This document shows positions 42,152 to 49,381 of a DNA stretch of 50,450 nucleotides, in pieces. Origin of the DNA: a bacterium (GTDB lineage Bacteria > Cyanobacteriota > Vampirovibrionia > Gastranaerophilales > Gastranaerophilaceae); NCBI GenBank assembly GCA_017470815.1, contig JAFUXT010000016.1, forward strand, positions 1 through 50,450, given 5' to 3'. Positions within the stretch are counted from its first letter, which is position 1; every line of letters begins with the position of its first letter. A program made the position numbers and the translations under genes. The notes under the pieces were generated by a model, which was not told where the DNA came from, ran no database searches, and saw nothing but the letters and a program-made list of their open reading frames with translations.

Positions 42152-42810
42152 CCTGCAAAAAATGTTTTGTATAAAATATAGAACGCAATTATAAGCAGTA
42201 CAAGGGTAAACCATAATGCTCCCCCTGATGATTTTTTATCAAGCGTGTTGAAATCTCTTGTTTGTTCTTTCTCCGGCGTTTTGGTAATATTGTCATCTGT
42301 TGTGTTTGTTCTGTTTTTTTCTTTTGGACTTTCGTCAATATATGCTCTTTCGGGCTTTTCTATATGCATCCCGAACAGGATTTTCAAAATTATTCTTAAC
42401 GGGTTTGTAAAAAATTCTGTTACAATATCAGGGTTATATTGATATTGCGGGTCATCAAGGTAGTTATAAATGTTATCAACAACTTCATAATCGTTATCAA
42501 TAATTTTTCCCTGCCCAAAATCTGTTAAATCATTTCCGCAAAACGGGCAAAAAGGGACATCTCCGATTTCCTGACCGCATTTCGGGCATATTTTTGTGTC
42601 AAAATTTACATTGTACCCGAACACTCTTGAAAATGCCTTATCAAATTCTCTTTCGTTTTCTTTATTCGGGACTACATATAGTTTAGTTCCGCAGTGTGCG
42701 CAATATTCGACGATTTTGTTGCATTGAGGACATCTTACGAATTCATCTTCCTGGCTGTATGCACATGAGGTACAGATATTAATTTTTTCTTTGCAATGCG
42801 GACAGGGCAT
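42148..42810 (-). CDS. zinc-ribbon protein with C-terminal membrane anchor (220 aa)
   Basis: The N-terminal 95 residues hold several zinc-ribbon pairs: CPHCKEKINICTSC, CPQCNKIVEYCAHCG, CPKCG and CPFCG. A charged linker follows. A single membrane segment near the C-terminus (GGALWFTLVLLIIAFYILYK) leaves the ribbons in the cytoplasm. AAGGAG lies 5 nt before the ATG. I do not recognise a named family; double zinc-ribbon membrane proteins of this layout are common and uncharacterised. Confidence 0.8.
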   Translation of the reverse strand: MPCPHCKEKINICTSCAYSQEDEFVRCPQCNKIVEYCAHCGTKLYVVPNKENEREFDKAFSRVFGYNVNFDTKICPKCGQEIGDVPFCPFCGNDLTDFGQGKIIDNDYEVVDNIYNYLDDPQYQYNPDIVTEFFTNPLRIILKILFGMHIEKPERAYIDESPKEKNRTNTTDDNITKTPEKEQTRDFNTLDKKSSGGALWFTLVLLIIAFYILYKTFFAG

Positions 42811-42819
42811 TTTTACTCC

Positions 42820-43683
42820 TTAATTGTTTAATTTGTACCTTATAACCTGATTGCTGCCTTGTGCCGAAACAAAAAGCAAATCTCCTGTTATGTGCATGCA
42901 GTATGGACTTTGAATGTTTGTAATAATTTCTGAAACTTCTCCGCCTGAATCAACTTTCAGCACATTGTTTTTATTGTAATTTGCGATGTATAAATTTCCC
43001 TGATTGTCTCTTTCCAAACCTATTGGACCGTCAATTTTCGGGCTTTTTATATAAACCATTTTTTGATTGTCAGGGGTTATTTTATAAATAGTATTGTCTG
43101 AAAAACCTGCTACATAAAGATTGCCGACCGAGTCTGTTGCAATTCCGGTAGGGCTTGAAATATCATTATAAACCCCGTTGGAATTATTCATAGGGTTTGC
43201 ATCTGCAAATGACTCCGGTTTATTTTGCTCTGCCTGTGCAGTTGGTATGTCCATTTCTAAAGTGTCTGCCAGTTCTTTTGCTCTTGAACCTATCAATGAA
43301 TCTGTCGGAATCAAAGTAAGATACATTTTTGCTTTATCAATGTTGCCAAGTTTTTTACTTAATTCTGCTGCTTTGTAAACTGCCTCATAATCATCAGGCT
43401 TTCTTAAAATAATTTGTTTGAATGCATTAAGTGCCTGATCATCTTGCTTTAAATATTCCATTAAAGAACCCAAATTAAAATAGGCATCAATATAATTCGG
43501 GTCAAGTTCGGTTGCCTTTTTAAAGCATTCCGCAGCCTGTTCATAAGAACCGACCTGATAGTATTCTATACCTTTATTATACTGAAGTTTTGCTTCACTT
43601 GCCAAATCCGCATAAGCAGGAATGAATGTCCCTGCCGCAATTGTTAAAGCGACTGCCAACTTCAAAATTTTATTTAATTTCAT
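42820..43683 (-). CDS. exported TPR and NHL-repeat-like protein
   Basis: A signal peptide (KLNKILKLAVALTIAAGTFIPAYA) is followed by about three TPR units (around 30-135). A beta-propeller-like part follows with GVYNDISSPTGIATDSVGNLYVAG and GPIGLERDNQGNLYIANYN, typical of NHL/SMP-30 repeats. It is probably periplasmic. The ATG at 43683 is preferred: GAGGAA lies just upstream and it gives a clean signal peptide. It overlaps the malQ stop by 14 bp, so the two are coupled. Confidence 0.82.
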   Translation of the reverse strand: MKLNKILKLAVALTIAAGTFIPAYADLASEAKLQYNKGIEYYQVGSYEQAAECFKKATELDPNYIDAYFNLGSLMEYLKQDDQALNAFKQIILRKPDDYEAVYKAAELSKKLGNIDKAKMYLTLIPTDSLIGSRAKELADTLEMDIPTAQAEQNKPESFADANPMNNSNGVYNDISSPTGIATDSVGNLYVAGFSDNTIYKITPDNQKMVYIKSPKIDGPIGLERDNQGNLYIANYNKNNVLKVDSGGEVSEIITNIQSPYCMHITGDLLFVSAQGSNQVIRYKLNN

Positions 43684-45532
43684 CAAGTTCCTCGATAATT
43701 TTTTTGTTCTTATCCGCAAAATCCTTGCCTCTTGAAATTATAGCCTTTTTCAAAATCTGTGGCAAGTTTATTACGCTCATTTGTTCAAAATTATCAGGCA
43801 ACCTTAAACTCCAGTTTTTATCCCCTGATGTTCCCGGAGTATTGTATGTTTCAGACATATCAAAAAAGTCAGTAAAGAAAATTTGTATGTTTTCTGCCTT
43901 GCAGGCAAAAAGTTCTACAAGTTTTGTTTCTTTTAAGAAATCCTTATCCTTGGTCATTCTTACAATAATTTCGTCAGGATTTTGTTCGTCTTGATACAAA
44001 TCTTCAACCAAATTCTTTACATGCAAATAACCTTTGTGGGTATTAACCAAAGATTTTGCCCATTCGCTTACAGGTTTATTGTCGTGTGTTCCAACCATTG
44101 CCCAGCAGTGAGGTGTAATGTTTTTGCATCTGTACGGGTCAAGTGGTTCTGTCGGAACAGTAAACTGAGTTAATCGCATACCTAAAAGGTCATATTCTTT
44201 CATTACTGCTGCAACAGGGTTTGTCAAAGTCCCCAAATCTTCACATACGATTGAATCTTTTGTTAAACCTTCTTCTTTTGCCGCAGCAATAACGATTTTT
44301 TCTATTAGTCTGCCGTATTTTTTTATTTGTTCATCTGTTAGATTTTTTACTCTCTTTTCATTATCTGCGGTGTATTCCATGTCTAAATCTTCAACTGACG
44401 GAATAGCAAATTTTTTCAAAAATTCGTGTTCCGGAGATGAAAATAATCTCCCAGCACCCATTTCAGGCATTGGTTTTGAACCTTTTTTATATACCCATGG
44501 ATCAATTAAGCCTACAATGTGGTCGATTCTTACTCCGCCCGGGTTTTCTCTGAACATCTTTTTATAAAGATTCTTCATCAAAATCCCTGCTTCGCCCAAT
44601 GTTCCATCTGCATTATAAAGTTTATCAGGGTTTACAACCGGAAATCCCCAAGCCTGACCGTCTTTTGAAAAATAATCAGGGGGGCAACCCAAACACCAAC
44701 CTTCTAAAAATAGAGACTGGTAAGCCCATTCATCTCTGTCAGAGAATGCAACCTGCCTGTCTGCAATCATTTTTATATCTCTGTCTTTTGCAAACTTTCT
44801 TGTTTCTTCGTTTTGCTTATTTAAAACAAACTGAATAAATTTATACCTGTCAATTTCTTTTGAATATTTTTTTGTAATTTCGTCAATTCTTTTTGAAAAT
44901 TCTATTTTTTCTTCATTAGATTTTGGGTTTAATAAATTTTTATCCGTTTCGGATTTCCAATTGTGCCAATAGTCACAATCATGCTCGATAGCAAGTGCTT
45001 CATACAAACTATCATTATCGAGCCAATTTTTATTTTGAATTTTATATGATTCAAATTCTTTATTTAATTTTTTGTCATTTAGTTTTATAAAATTATCGTA
45101 TGCTTCGGATAGTGCTTCTTCCTGTTTGTTTGTAATATATGAATAACTTGTCTTATTTTTGTTTTTATTCGGGTTATTTTCTACAATTTCTTTAAAACTA
45201 TTTTCCGAAAGAATTTTGCCCCATTTTTTTGTTGTAAGTTCTTTTAAATCAATAAATAACGGGTTATTAGAAAAAATAGTTCCCGTATAAGGTGAAGCAT
45301 CCGAAGATTTTGTCTTTCCTGCAGGTCCCATCTGAATAGCATCAAATAAATCTTGTGCATATTCAATAAACTTTTTCCCTCCGTTAGAATTTATTGTCCC
45401 GAAACCTGTATTTTCGCCCTCAACAGCAGGAAAACTTCCGCCGTGCATAATAAATACAAAATTCTTTTTATCCAACGCTTTTAAGGCTTTTCTTATAATC
45501 TTTTTAGCCTTTTTGTCATTCATAAAACCCAT
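43670..45532 (-). CDS. malQ: 4-alpha-glucanotransferase (GH77)
   Basis: Amylomaltase transfers alpha-1,4-glucan segments in glycogen or maltodextrin metabolism. The 620-residue protein has DASPYTGTIFSNNPLFIDL, LGCPPDYFSKDGQAWGFPV, the nucleophile region GVRIDHIVGLIDPWVY, the acid/base region VCEDLGTLTNPV and VGTHDNKPVSEW. It is longer than many bacterial MalQ because of a charged insert around 110-230. AAGGGG lies 6 nt before the ATG. No other glycogen genes are near. Confidence 0.9.
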   Translation of the reverse strand: MGFMNDKKAKKIIRKALKALDKKNFVFIMHGGSFPAVEGENTGFGTINSNGGKKFIEYAQDLFDAIQMGPAGKTKSSDASPYTGTIFSNNPLFIDLKELTTKKWGKILSENSFKEIVENNPNKNKNKTSYSYITNKQEEALSEAYDNFIKLNDKKLNKEFESYKIQNKNWLDNDSLYEALAIEHDCDYWHNWKSETDKNLLNPKSNEEKIEFSKRIDEITKKYSKEIDRYKFIQFVLNKQNEETRKFAKDRDIKMIADRQVAFSDRDEWAYQSLFLEGWCLGCPPDYFSKDGQAWGFPVVNPDKLYNADGTLGEAGILMKNLYKKMFRENPGGVRIDHIVGLIDPWVYKKGSKPMPEMGAGRLFSSPEHEFLKKFAIPSVEDLDMEYTADNEKRVKNLTDEQIKKYGRLIEKIVIAAAKEEGLTKDSIVCEDLGTLTNPVAAVMKEYDLLGMRLTQFTVPTEPLDPYRCKNITPHCWAMVGTHDNKPVSEWAKSLVNTHKGYLHVKNLVEDLYQDEQNPDEIIVRMTKDKDFLKETKLVELFACKAENIQIFFTDFFDMSETYNTPGTSGDKNWSLRLPDNFEQMSVINLPQILKKAIISRGKDFADKNKKIIEELDEIK

Positions 45533-45629
45533 AAATTACCCCTTATATAAACTAAAACATAACTCTTTTATTTCGCATTGTTGGGTTCTCGTCCCTCAAA
45601 ATCTATTTATTTGTCAATATACAAAAAAA

Positions 45630-45712
<83 letters not shown>

Positions 45713-45720
45713 CGTAGTCT

Positions 45721-45748
45721 ATGTTAGCACCTCAAGAAAAAATTGCAA
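45721..45748 (-). promoter_or_regulatory. tRNA-Lys promoter supplied by the element
   Basis: On the minus strand TTGCAA (45748-45743), 16 bp, TAACAT (45726-45721), then 18 bp to the tRNA 5' end. The displaced original promoter at 48672-48699 has the same -35, spacer and distance. Confidence 0.55.
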
Positions 45749-45767
45749 GTTTTAGGTCGTGGGATGA

Positions 45768-45833
45768 TTTTGTCCACTTTTTGTCCACTTTTGAAAAAAT
45801 TTGGAGACAAAATCCCTCCCGTGTCCATTTTTT
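45768..45833. repeat. left TGTCCA(C/T)TTT repeats (possible integrase arm sites)
   Basis: Three same-orientation copies start at 45771, 45782 and 45822. The first two are 11 bp apart. Two more copies, also 11 bp apart, lie at the other end of the element (48537, 48548). Confidence 0.55.
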
Positions 45834-45920
45834 AATAAGAAGCCAAAATTTCAATTGCGAATTTCTTTCTTCGAGTTTCAGTATGCACATAACGCATAGT
45901 AGTTTGGATACTGGCATACT
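45832..45920 (-). pseudogene. C-terminal fragment of a phage tyrosine integrase
   Basis: Minus-strand translation upstream of the TAA at 45832-45834 reads QYASIQTTMRYVHTETRRKK, then FAIEILASY and stop. This is the end of a tyrosine recombinase: a degraded GHxSIQTTM helix and the catalytic tyrosine in MRYVHT. Everything before it is missing, replaced by the tail-fibre gene on the other strand. Integrase next to the attachment site, reading towards it, is the usual prophage arrangement. Confidence 0.75.
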
Positions 45921-45941
45921 GTTGCAAATAACATTCTTGAC

Positions 45942-47018
45942 GTGAATGACGTTGCAGAAAATATTCTTGATGTTAATGATGTTGCAGATATTAAAGAAGA
46001 CGTTTCAAAAGTTGCTGACATAGATGATTCTGTTGTTTCTGTTGCAGGAATTAAAAACAACGTTGTTGAAGTTGATAATAACAAAACAAACATCAATGCA
46101 GTAAACGCAAATGAAACAAATATTAATATCGTTGCAGAAAATATTCTTGATGTTAATGATGTTGCAGACAGTATTGAAGATGTAAATACTTGTGCCGATA
46201 ATATGACGGCAATTCTTGACGCACCGAATCAGGCACAAACGGCAACGGAACAAGCAGAAATTGCAACCGATAAGGCAACAGAATGTCAAACGGCACTTGC
46301 TGAAGCTGAAGATTTAAGAGAAGCAACAGAAATATTAAACTTTATTGATTGCGGAAATATTGGAGATACTGAAGACGCGGTTTATGATTGCGGAACTCTT
46401 TCAGACACAGAAGACACGTTGTTTGATTGTGGCACAATGGATAATTTATTGCTTGCACGTGAAGACATTATAAATATTCTGAATTTACCGTTGTTGCAAC
46501 AACAAGCAGACAAAACAGAACAAGAACTTGCAAGTGCGGAAATACGTATTACACAAAACGAAAATGATATTGAAGCAATAAATCTTCATCTTGATTTGAA
46601 TGACGGTGCAATTGAAGAACACGAAGACAGAATAACTGAATGTGAAGACGACATTGAAACTCTGACAGAAGCACTTGACATTGATGAAGATAAAATTGCA
46701 CAAAATGAAAACGATATTGATAAACTTCAGGAATTAACAGACATATTCAATTATATTGAATGCGGTAATATCGGCAATACAGAAGATGAAGTTATTGATT
46801 GCGGAGTATTATCAGACAGTGAAGGTTCTGTTATTGATTGCTTAACAATGTCAGAAACCTGTGTAACAAAAGAAAATTTAAGAGATACAAACCTTATACC
46901 ATATCTGAAGGCAACAGTGGAAGATTTAAGAGAGAAACTGAACTTTGCACTTGCGTTTATTACAAACCTTCAAGAAAACGGTATTGACTGCGGAAATATG
47001 ATACCAAACGCAGAATAA
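45942..47018 (+). CDS. phage tail-fibre-like protein, 5'-truncated
   Basis: The frame is open from 45903 with no start codon; the first usable one is a GTG at 45942 without a Shine-Dalgarno. Repeat sequence (VANNILDVNDVAENILDVND) continues upstream of it, so the true N-terminus is lost. Residues 1-75 are the VxxNIxDVNxVA repeats typical of phage tail-fibre stalks. Coiled coil follows (about 85-125 and 175-265). Two copies of a Cys-Gly block, (I/Y)DCGNIG...DCG.LSD...DC.TM, lie near 130-165 and 270-305. It probably supported the variable protein encoded 38 bp downstream. Confidence 0.7.
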   Translation: MNDVAENILDVNDVADIKEDVSKVADIDDSVVSVAGIKNNVVEVDNNKTNINAVNANETNINIVAENILDVNDVADSIEDVNTCADNMTAILDAPNQAQTATEQAEIATDKATECQTALAEAEDLREATEILNFIDCGNIGDTEDAVYDCGTLSDTEDTLFDCGTMDNLLLAREDIINILNLPLLQQQADKTEQELASAEIRITQNENDIEAINLHLDLNDGAIEEHEDRITECEDDIETLTEALDIDEDKIAQNENDIDKLQELTDIFNYIECGNIGNTEDEVIDCGVLSDSEGSVIDCLTMSETCVTKENLRDTNLIPYLKATVEDLREKLNFALAFITNLQENGIDCGNMIPNAE

Positions 47019-47056
47019 AAACGTAATACAAATTGTTTAGTGAAAGGAGTAAAAAA

Positions 47057-48133
47057 ATGACAATTTACGGTTTTAAAATGAAAAGAGGTACATTTGCAAA
47101 CCTCAAATCAACAGGTGCCGTTTTAAGAGAAGGTGAACCTGTTTATTTAACAGACATTAGAAGAATGGTTGTTGGTGACGGTGTAACACAAGGTTATAAA
47201 CTACCACAATTTTTAGATGATGAACATGAAGCAGCACTTGCTATTCTAAACAACACTTACAGAGGTGTAAACCTTGCAACAAAATTTGCAGAAGAAGTTG
47301 CTGATTATAGCGGTAATGCGTGGAAGTGGATACAAGAAGAACGTATCAACAGGGGCAAAGTTGCTGACTTATATCCGTGGGATTATATCCTTGCAGACCA
47401 AACAGGCAGAACAATATCTGACGGCACAACTTCTTACAACTTACCTACAAAAACGCATAAAATGCACATTGCCGGAATTAACACATATAAAAATTATGGC
47501 TATCCGTCAGGTTGTCCTACACATATTGACTTCCTTTCTGTATCAAGCACAATTGGTGTCAATATACCGTGGCAGACAAGAGATTTCAACAATGGTTCAT
47601 CTGCAATCATATATCCGTGGCGACAATCAAAACTTTATGCTTGCTTGAATGGTGTTGATAACAGGCACAATGACAGGTCAGGTAATGAATTAGGTTTTGA
47701 CGCAAGTTCAGGCGGTGTATTGCAATCATTACCGCAATATTTACAAGACAATATTGCAATGAAAAGAATGTTTGCTGATAGTAGATACAGTGGAAGTGGT
47801 GATTTAACCGAATCAACCGCAGGTGATGTTGATGACGTTGGTAAAATTTGGGTACCTCGTGAAGTTGAAGTTTACGGCTTCCCATGTAACTCACAACAGA
47901 AAGACGGCAACGGTGTTAATAGAAGTGCTTACGGTTCTATTCAATATCCGATATTTGCTAATAATAACGCAAAACAAGAAATGGGTAGAGTCAACGTGTG
48001 GTTGTCTTCCGTAGCGAGTGGCTCGTCTTCCCGTGCGTGCAATGTGGACGGCAATGGCGTTGCTAACGCGTTTGGGTGCACGGGTGCTGGGACTTCTGCG
48101 TGGGTCGGCTTCAGACTTCAGAAACAATCTTAA
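47057..48133 (+). CDS. DGR-type variable protein (Mtd-like receptor-binding)
   Basis: A 358-residue protein. Residues 1-60 (KRGTFANLKSTGAVLREGEP, then VGDGVTQG) resemble the N-terminal domain of phage Mtd. The C-terminal domain ends in AWVGFR (348-353), the closing signature of the C-type-lectin fold of DGR targets. Residues 316-350 are encoded by the atypical G+C-rich variable stretch and are mostly Ser, Gly, Ala, Val, Asn and Cys. It would display a diversified ligand-binding surface on the phage tail. The ATG at 47057 has AAAGGAG 7 nt upstream. The gene is intact although its element is decayed. Confidence 0.78.
   Translation: MTIYGFKMKRGTFANLKSTGAVLREGEPVYLTDIRRMVVGDGVTQGYKLPQFLDDEHEAALAILNNTYRGVNLATKFAEEVADYSGNAWKWIQEERINRGKVADLYPWDYILADQTGRTISDGTTSYNLPTKTHKMHIAGINTYKNYGYPSGCPTHIDFLSVSSTIGVNIPWQTRDFNNGSSAIIYPWRQSKLYACLNGVDNRHNDRSGNELGFDASSGGVLQSLPQYLQDNIAMKRMFADSRYSGSGDLTESTAGDVDDVGKIWVPREVEVYGFPCNSQQKDGNGVNRSAYGSIQYPIFANNNAKQEMGRVNVWLSSVASGSSSRACNVDGNGVANAFGCTGAGTSAWVGFRLQKQS
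48001..48120 (+). repeat. putative DGR variable repeat (VR)
   Basis: Positions 48001-48110 are 68/110 G+C with 11 A residues. The 60 bases before them are 21/60 G+C with 24 A. Many codons are NNC or NNT, as expected when AAC/AAT codons of a template are randomised at A. The segment lies at the very 3' end of the target gene, as in known DGRs. No template copy was seen in the window. Confidence 0.65.
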
Positions 48134-48144
48134 AATCTGTGTAG

Positions 48145-48161
48145 TCGGTCTTTATGACCGA
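48145..48161. promoter_or_regulatory. hairpin just downstream of the variable repeat
   Basis: TCGGTC (48145-48150), loop TTTAT, GACCGA (48156-48161), beginning 12 nt after the stop codon. In the Bordetella phage DGR a DNA hairpin just past the variable repeat is needed for efficient retrohoming; an equivalent role here is inferred. Confidence 0.45.
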
Positions 48162-48384
48162 AAGCCTGTTTAGATTCGTAGCAGGTCTTTGCAAGAAGTT
48201 TTATATAAACATAACACCAGAAACAGTAATGACTCATTATGAGTTTGGACAGAAACATCCAAATACATCAAGTTATGGGAAGATAGATATAATTTACTTA
48301 CCCCCTTACCCAGAACAACCTAAAGAATGTATAGGGAATTTTATACGTTCTAAGGTTAGATGGTATTACTCGAAAATACTATAA
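48154..48384 (+). pseudogene. C-terminal fragment of a phage N-acetylmuramoyl-L-alanine amidase
   Basis: Only about 76 residues remain: VAGLCKKFYINITPETVMTH, then YEFGQ...SYGKIDIIYLPPYP and FIRSKVRWYYSKIL. This matches the end of amidase-2-type endolysins, which cut the peptide from peptidoglycan; the histidine in THYEF and GKIDI belong to the zinc-site region. The first ~100 residues with the other ligands are missing, so it is not functional. The ATG at 48154 lies inside the preceding hairpin and is probably fortuitous. Confidence 0.7.
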
Positions 48385-48413
48385 CATTCCAATACTCTAT
48401 TTTAAAACCCTAT

Positions 48414-48446
48414 AAGTCTCGGCATTAACTTGTCGGGACTTTTTTA
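48414..48446 (+). terminator. terminator after the amidase fragment
   Basis: AAGTCTCG (48414-48421) pairs with CGGGACTT (48434-48441, one G-U pair), followed by TTTTTATT. Probably the end of the phage late transcript. Confidence 0.75.
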
Positions 48447-48464
48447 TTGTTTTAGCACTAAAAA

Positions 48465-48484
48465 AGAGAGGATTTCTCCTCTCT
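48465..48484 (-). terminator. terminator for minus-strand transcription
   Basis: A perfect 8-bp stem, AGAGAGGA/TCCTCTCT with loop TTTC, is followed on the minus strand by TTTTTTAG. It would stop transcripts entering the element from the HAD gene. Apart from this, the 48385-48609 gap holds the terminator at 48414 and two possible arm sites. Confidence 0.65.
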
Positions 48485-48536
48485 CTTATAGGTAGAAAGC
48501 ACTACTTATTTTGGGAATAAATTCATTATAAATCTG

Positions 48537-48560
48537 TGTCCATTTTGTGTCCACTTTTTT
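48537..48560. repeat. right TGTCCA(C/T)TTT repeats (possible integrase arm sites)
   Basis: Two copies start at 48537 and 48548, 11 bp apart, in the same orientation as the copies near the left end of the element. Confidence 0.55.
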
Positions 48561-48609
48561 ACAAATTTCAAAAATGGAATTAAGATATTACTGGGTTTCA
48601 GCGGTTAAA

Positions 48610-48663
48610 AATTGATTAAGAGTCAACTGCTCTACCAACTGAGCTACAAGTCCATTTGATTTG
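48610..48663. repeat. right attachment-site repeat: displaced tRNA-Lys 5' half
   Basis: A perfect 54-bp copy of 45659-45712. It carries the 5' half of tRNA-Lys through the anticodon loop but lacks the T-arm and 3' acceptor strand, so it cannot form a tRNA. Confidence 0.9.
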
Positions 48664-48671
48664 ATATACAT

Positions 48672-48699
48672 ATACTAACATCTAAATTTTATTTTGCAA
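48672..48699 (-). promoter_or_regulatory. original tRNA-Lys promoter, now driving only the fragment
   Basis: On the minus strand TTGCAA (48699-48694), 16 bp, TAGTAT (48677-48672), then 18 bp to the tRNA 5' end. The -35 overlaps the end of the HAD gene. Confidence 0.5.
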
Positions 48700-49381
48700 G
48701 ATTTTTAGTGCAAAATAAATGCCTGTCAAATTCGTCAAAATCCCTTATAATGTCACTGACCTCAGGCATTGAGGTATAAAATTCATAAGGTTCTTCAGAG
48801 CATATTGCAATAATTTTGCCGATTCCTGCTCTGTTGGCAGACTTAATTCCTGATATTGCATCTTCAACAACTATACAATCTTTTGGTTCTACCCCCAAAT
48901 TCTTTGATGCAATTTGGTAAATATCCGGAGCAGGTTTGCTCGGCACTACTCCGTCTGCATATACAACTTTATCAATATCAAACCATTTTGCGAGTTCAAA
49001 ATGCTCAAAGTAAAAATCAACATTTATTTTATCAGACATTGTTGCAATAGTTCTTGGTATTTCGTTTTCTTTTAAAAAATCCAAAAACTCTACTGCACCT
49101 TTTGCCAAATGAAAATTTTCTTTGTCTTTTAATGCTCTTTGACGGTACAAAGCCTCTTTTTCCTGTCCGTATTTTTCAACCATTTCAGGTTCAGGTTTTC
49201 TGCCGATTGCATATTCTATGATTTCTTCATTTGTTCTGCCAAACATGTGCAGAATCATCTCTTCATCGCTAAATTCCGTTCCCCTCAAAATTTTTGAAAA
49301 TTCTCGCCATGCTTGCTTATGCATTGCGCTGTCCCAATAGAGTGTTCCGTTAAAATCAAAAATTATGCCCTTAAAATTCAT
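48689..49381 (-). CDS. HAD-family hydrolase, beta-phosphoglucomutase-like
   Basis: This 230-residue enzyme has the HAD fold with a helical cap. Motif I is DFNGTLYW, with nucleophile D9. Motif II is near ATMSDK, the lysine is in VPSKPAPDIYQIA and motif IV is VVEDAISGIKSANRAG. Asn occupies the position of the usual second Asp (DxD), which is the general acid/base in phosphatases and phosphomutases. It is most like sugar-phosphate phosphatases or phosphoglucomutases, but the substrate is unknown. GGAAG precedes the ATG, which overlaps the upstream TPR gene by 11 bp. Confidence 0.87.
   Translation of the reverse strand: MNFKGIIFDFNGTLYWDSAMHKQAWREFSKILRGTEFSDEEMILHMFGRTNEEIIEYAIGRKPEPEMVEKYGQEKEALYRQRALKDKENFHLAKGAVEFLDFLKENEIPRTIATMSDKINVDFYFEHFELAKWFDIDKVVYADGVVPSKPAPDIYQIASKNLGVEPKDCIVVEDAISGIKSANRAGIGKIIAICSEEPYEFYTSMPEVSDIIRDFDEFDRHLFCTKNLAK

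Noticed and set aside
45732..45917. 61-codon minus-strand open frame at the left end of the element
   Set aside because: The correct frame here is the integrase tail ending at 45832; this frame is a shifted shadow of it and the arm-site repeats.
45942..47018. Host surface adhesin as an alternative to phage origin
   Set aside because: Position between attachment sites, the NIxDVNxVA stalk repeats and the Mtd-like gene next door all favour a phage fibre.
45713..48609. DGR reverse transcriptase, Avd or template repeat inside the element
   Set aside because: No RT-like frame and no A-rich copy of the variable repeat was seen by eye within the element or elsewhere in the window.
48610..48663. 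Second tRNA-Lys
   Set aside because: Only the 5' half is present; the T-arm and 3' acceptor strand are missing, so it is an attachment-site remnant.
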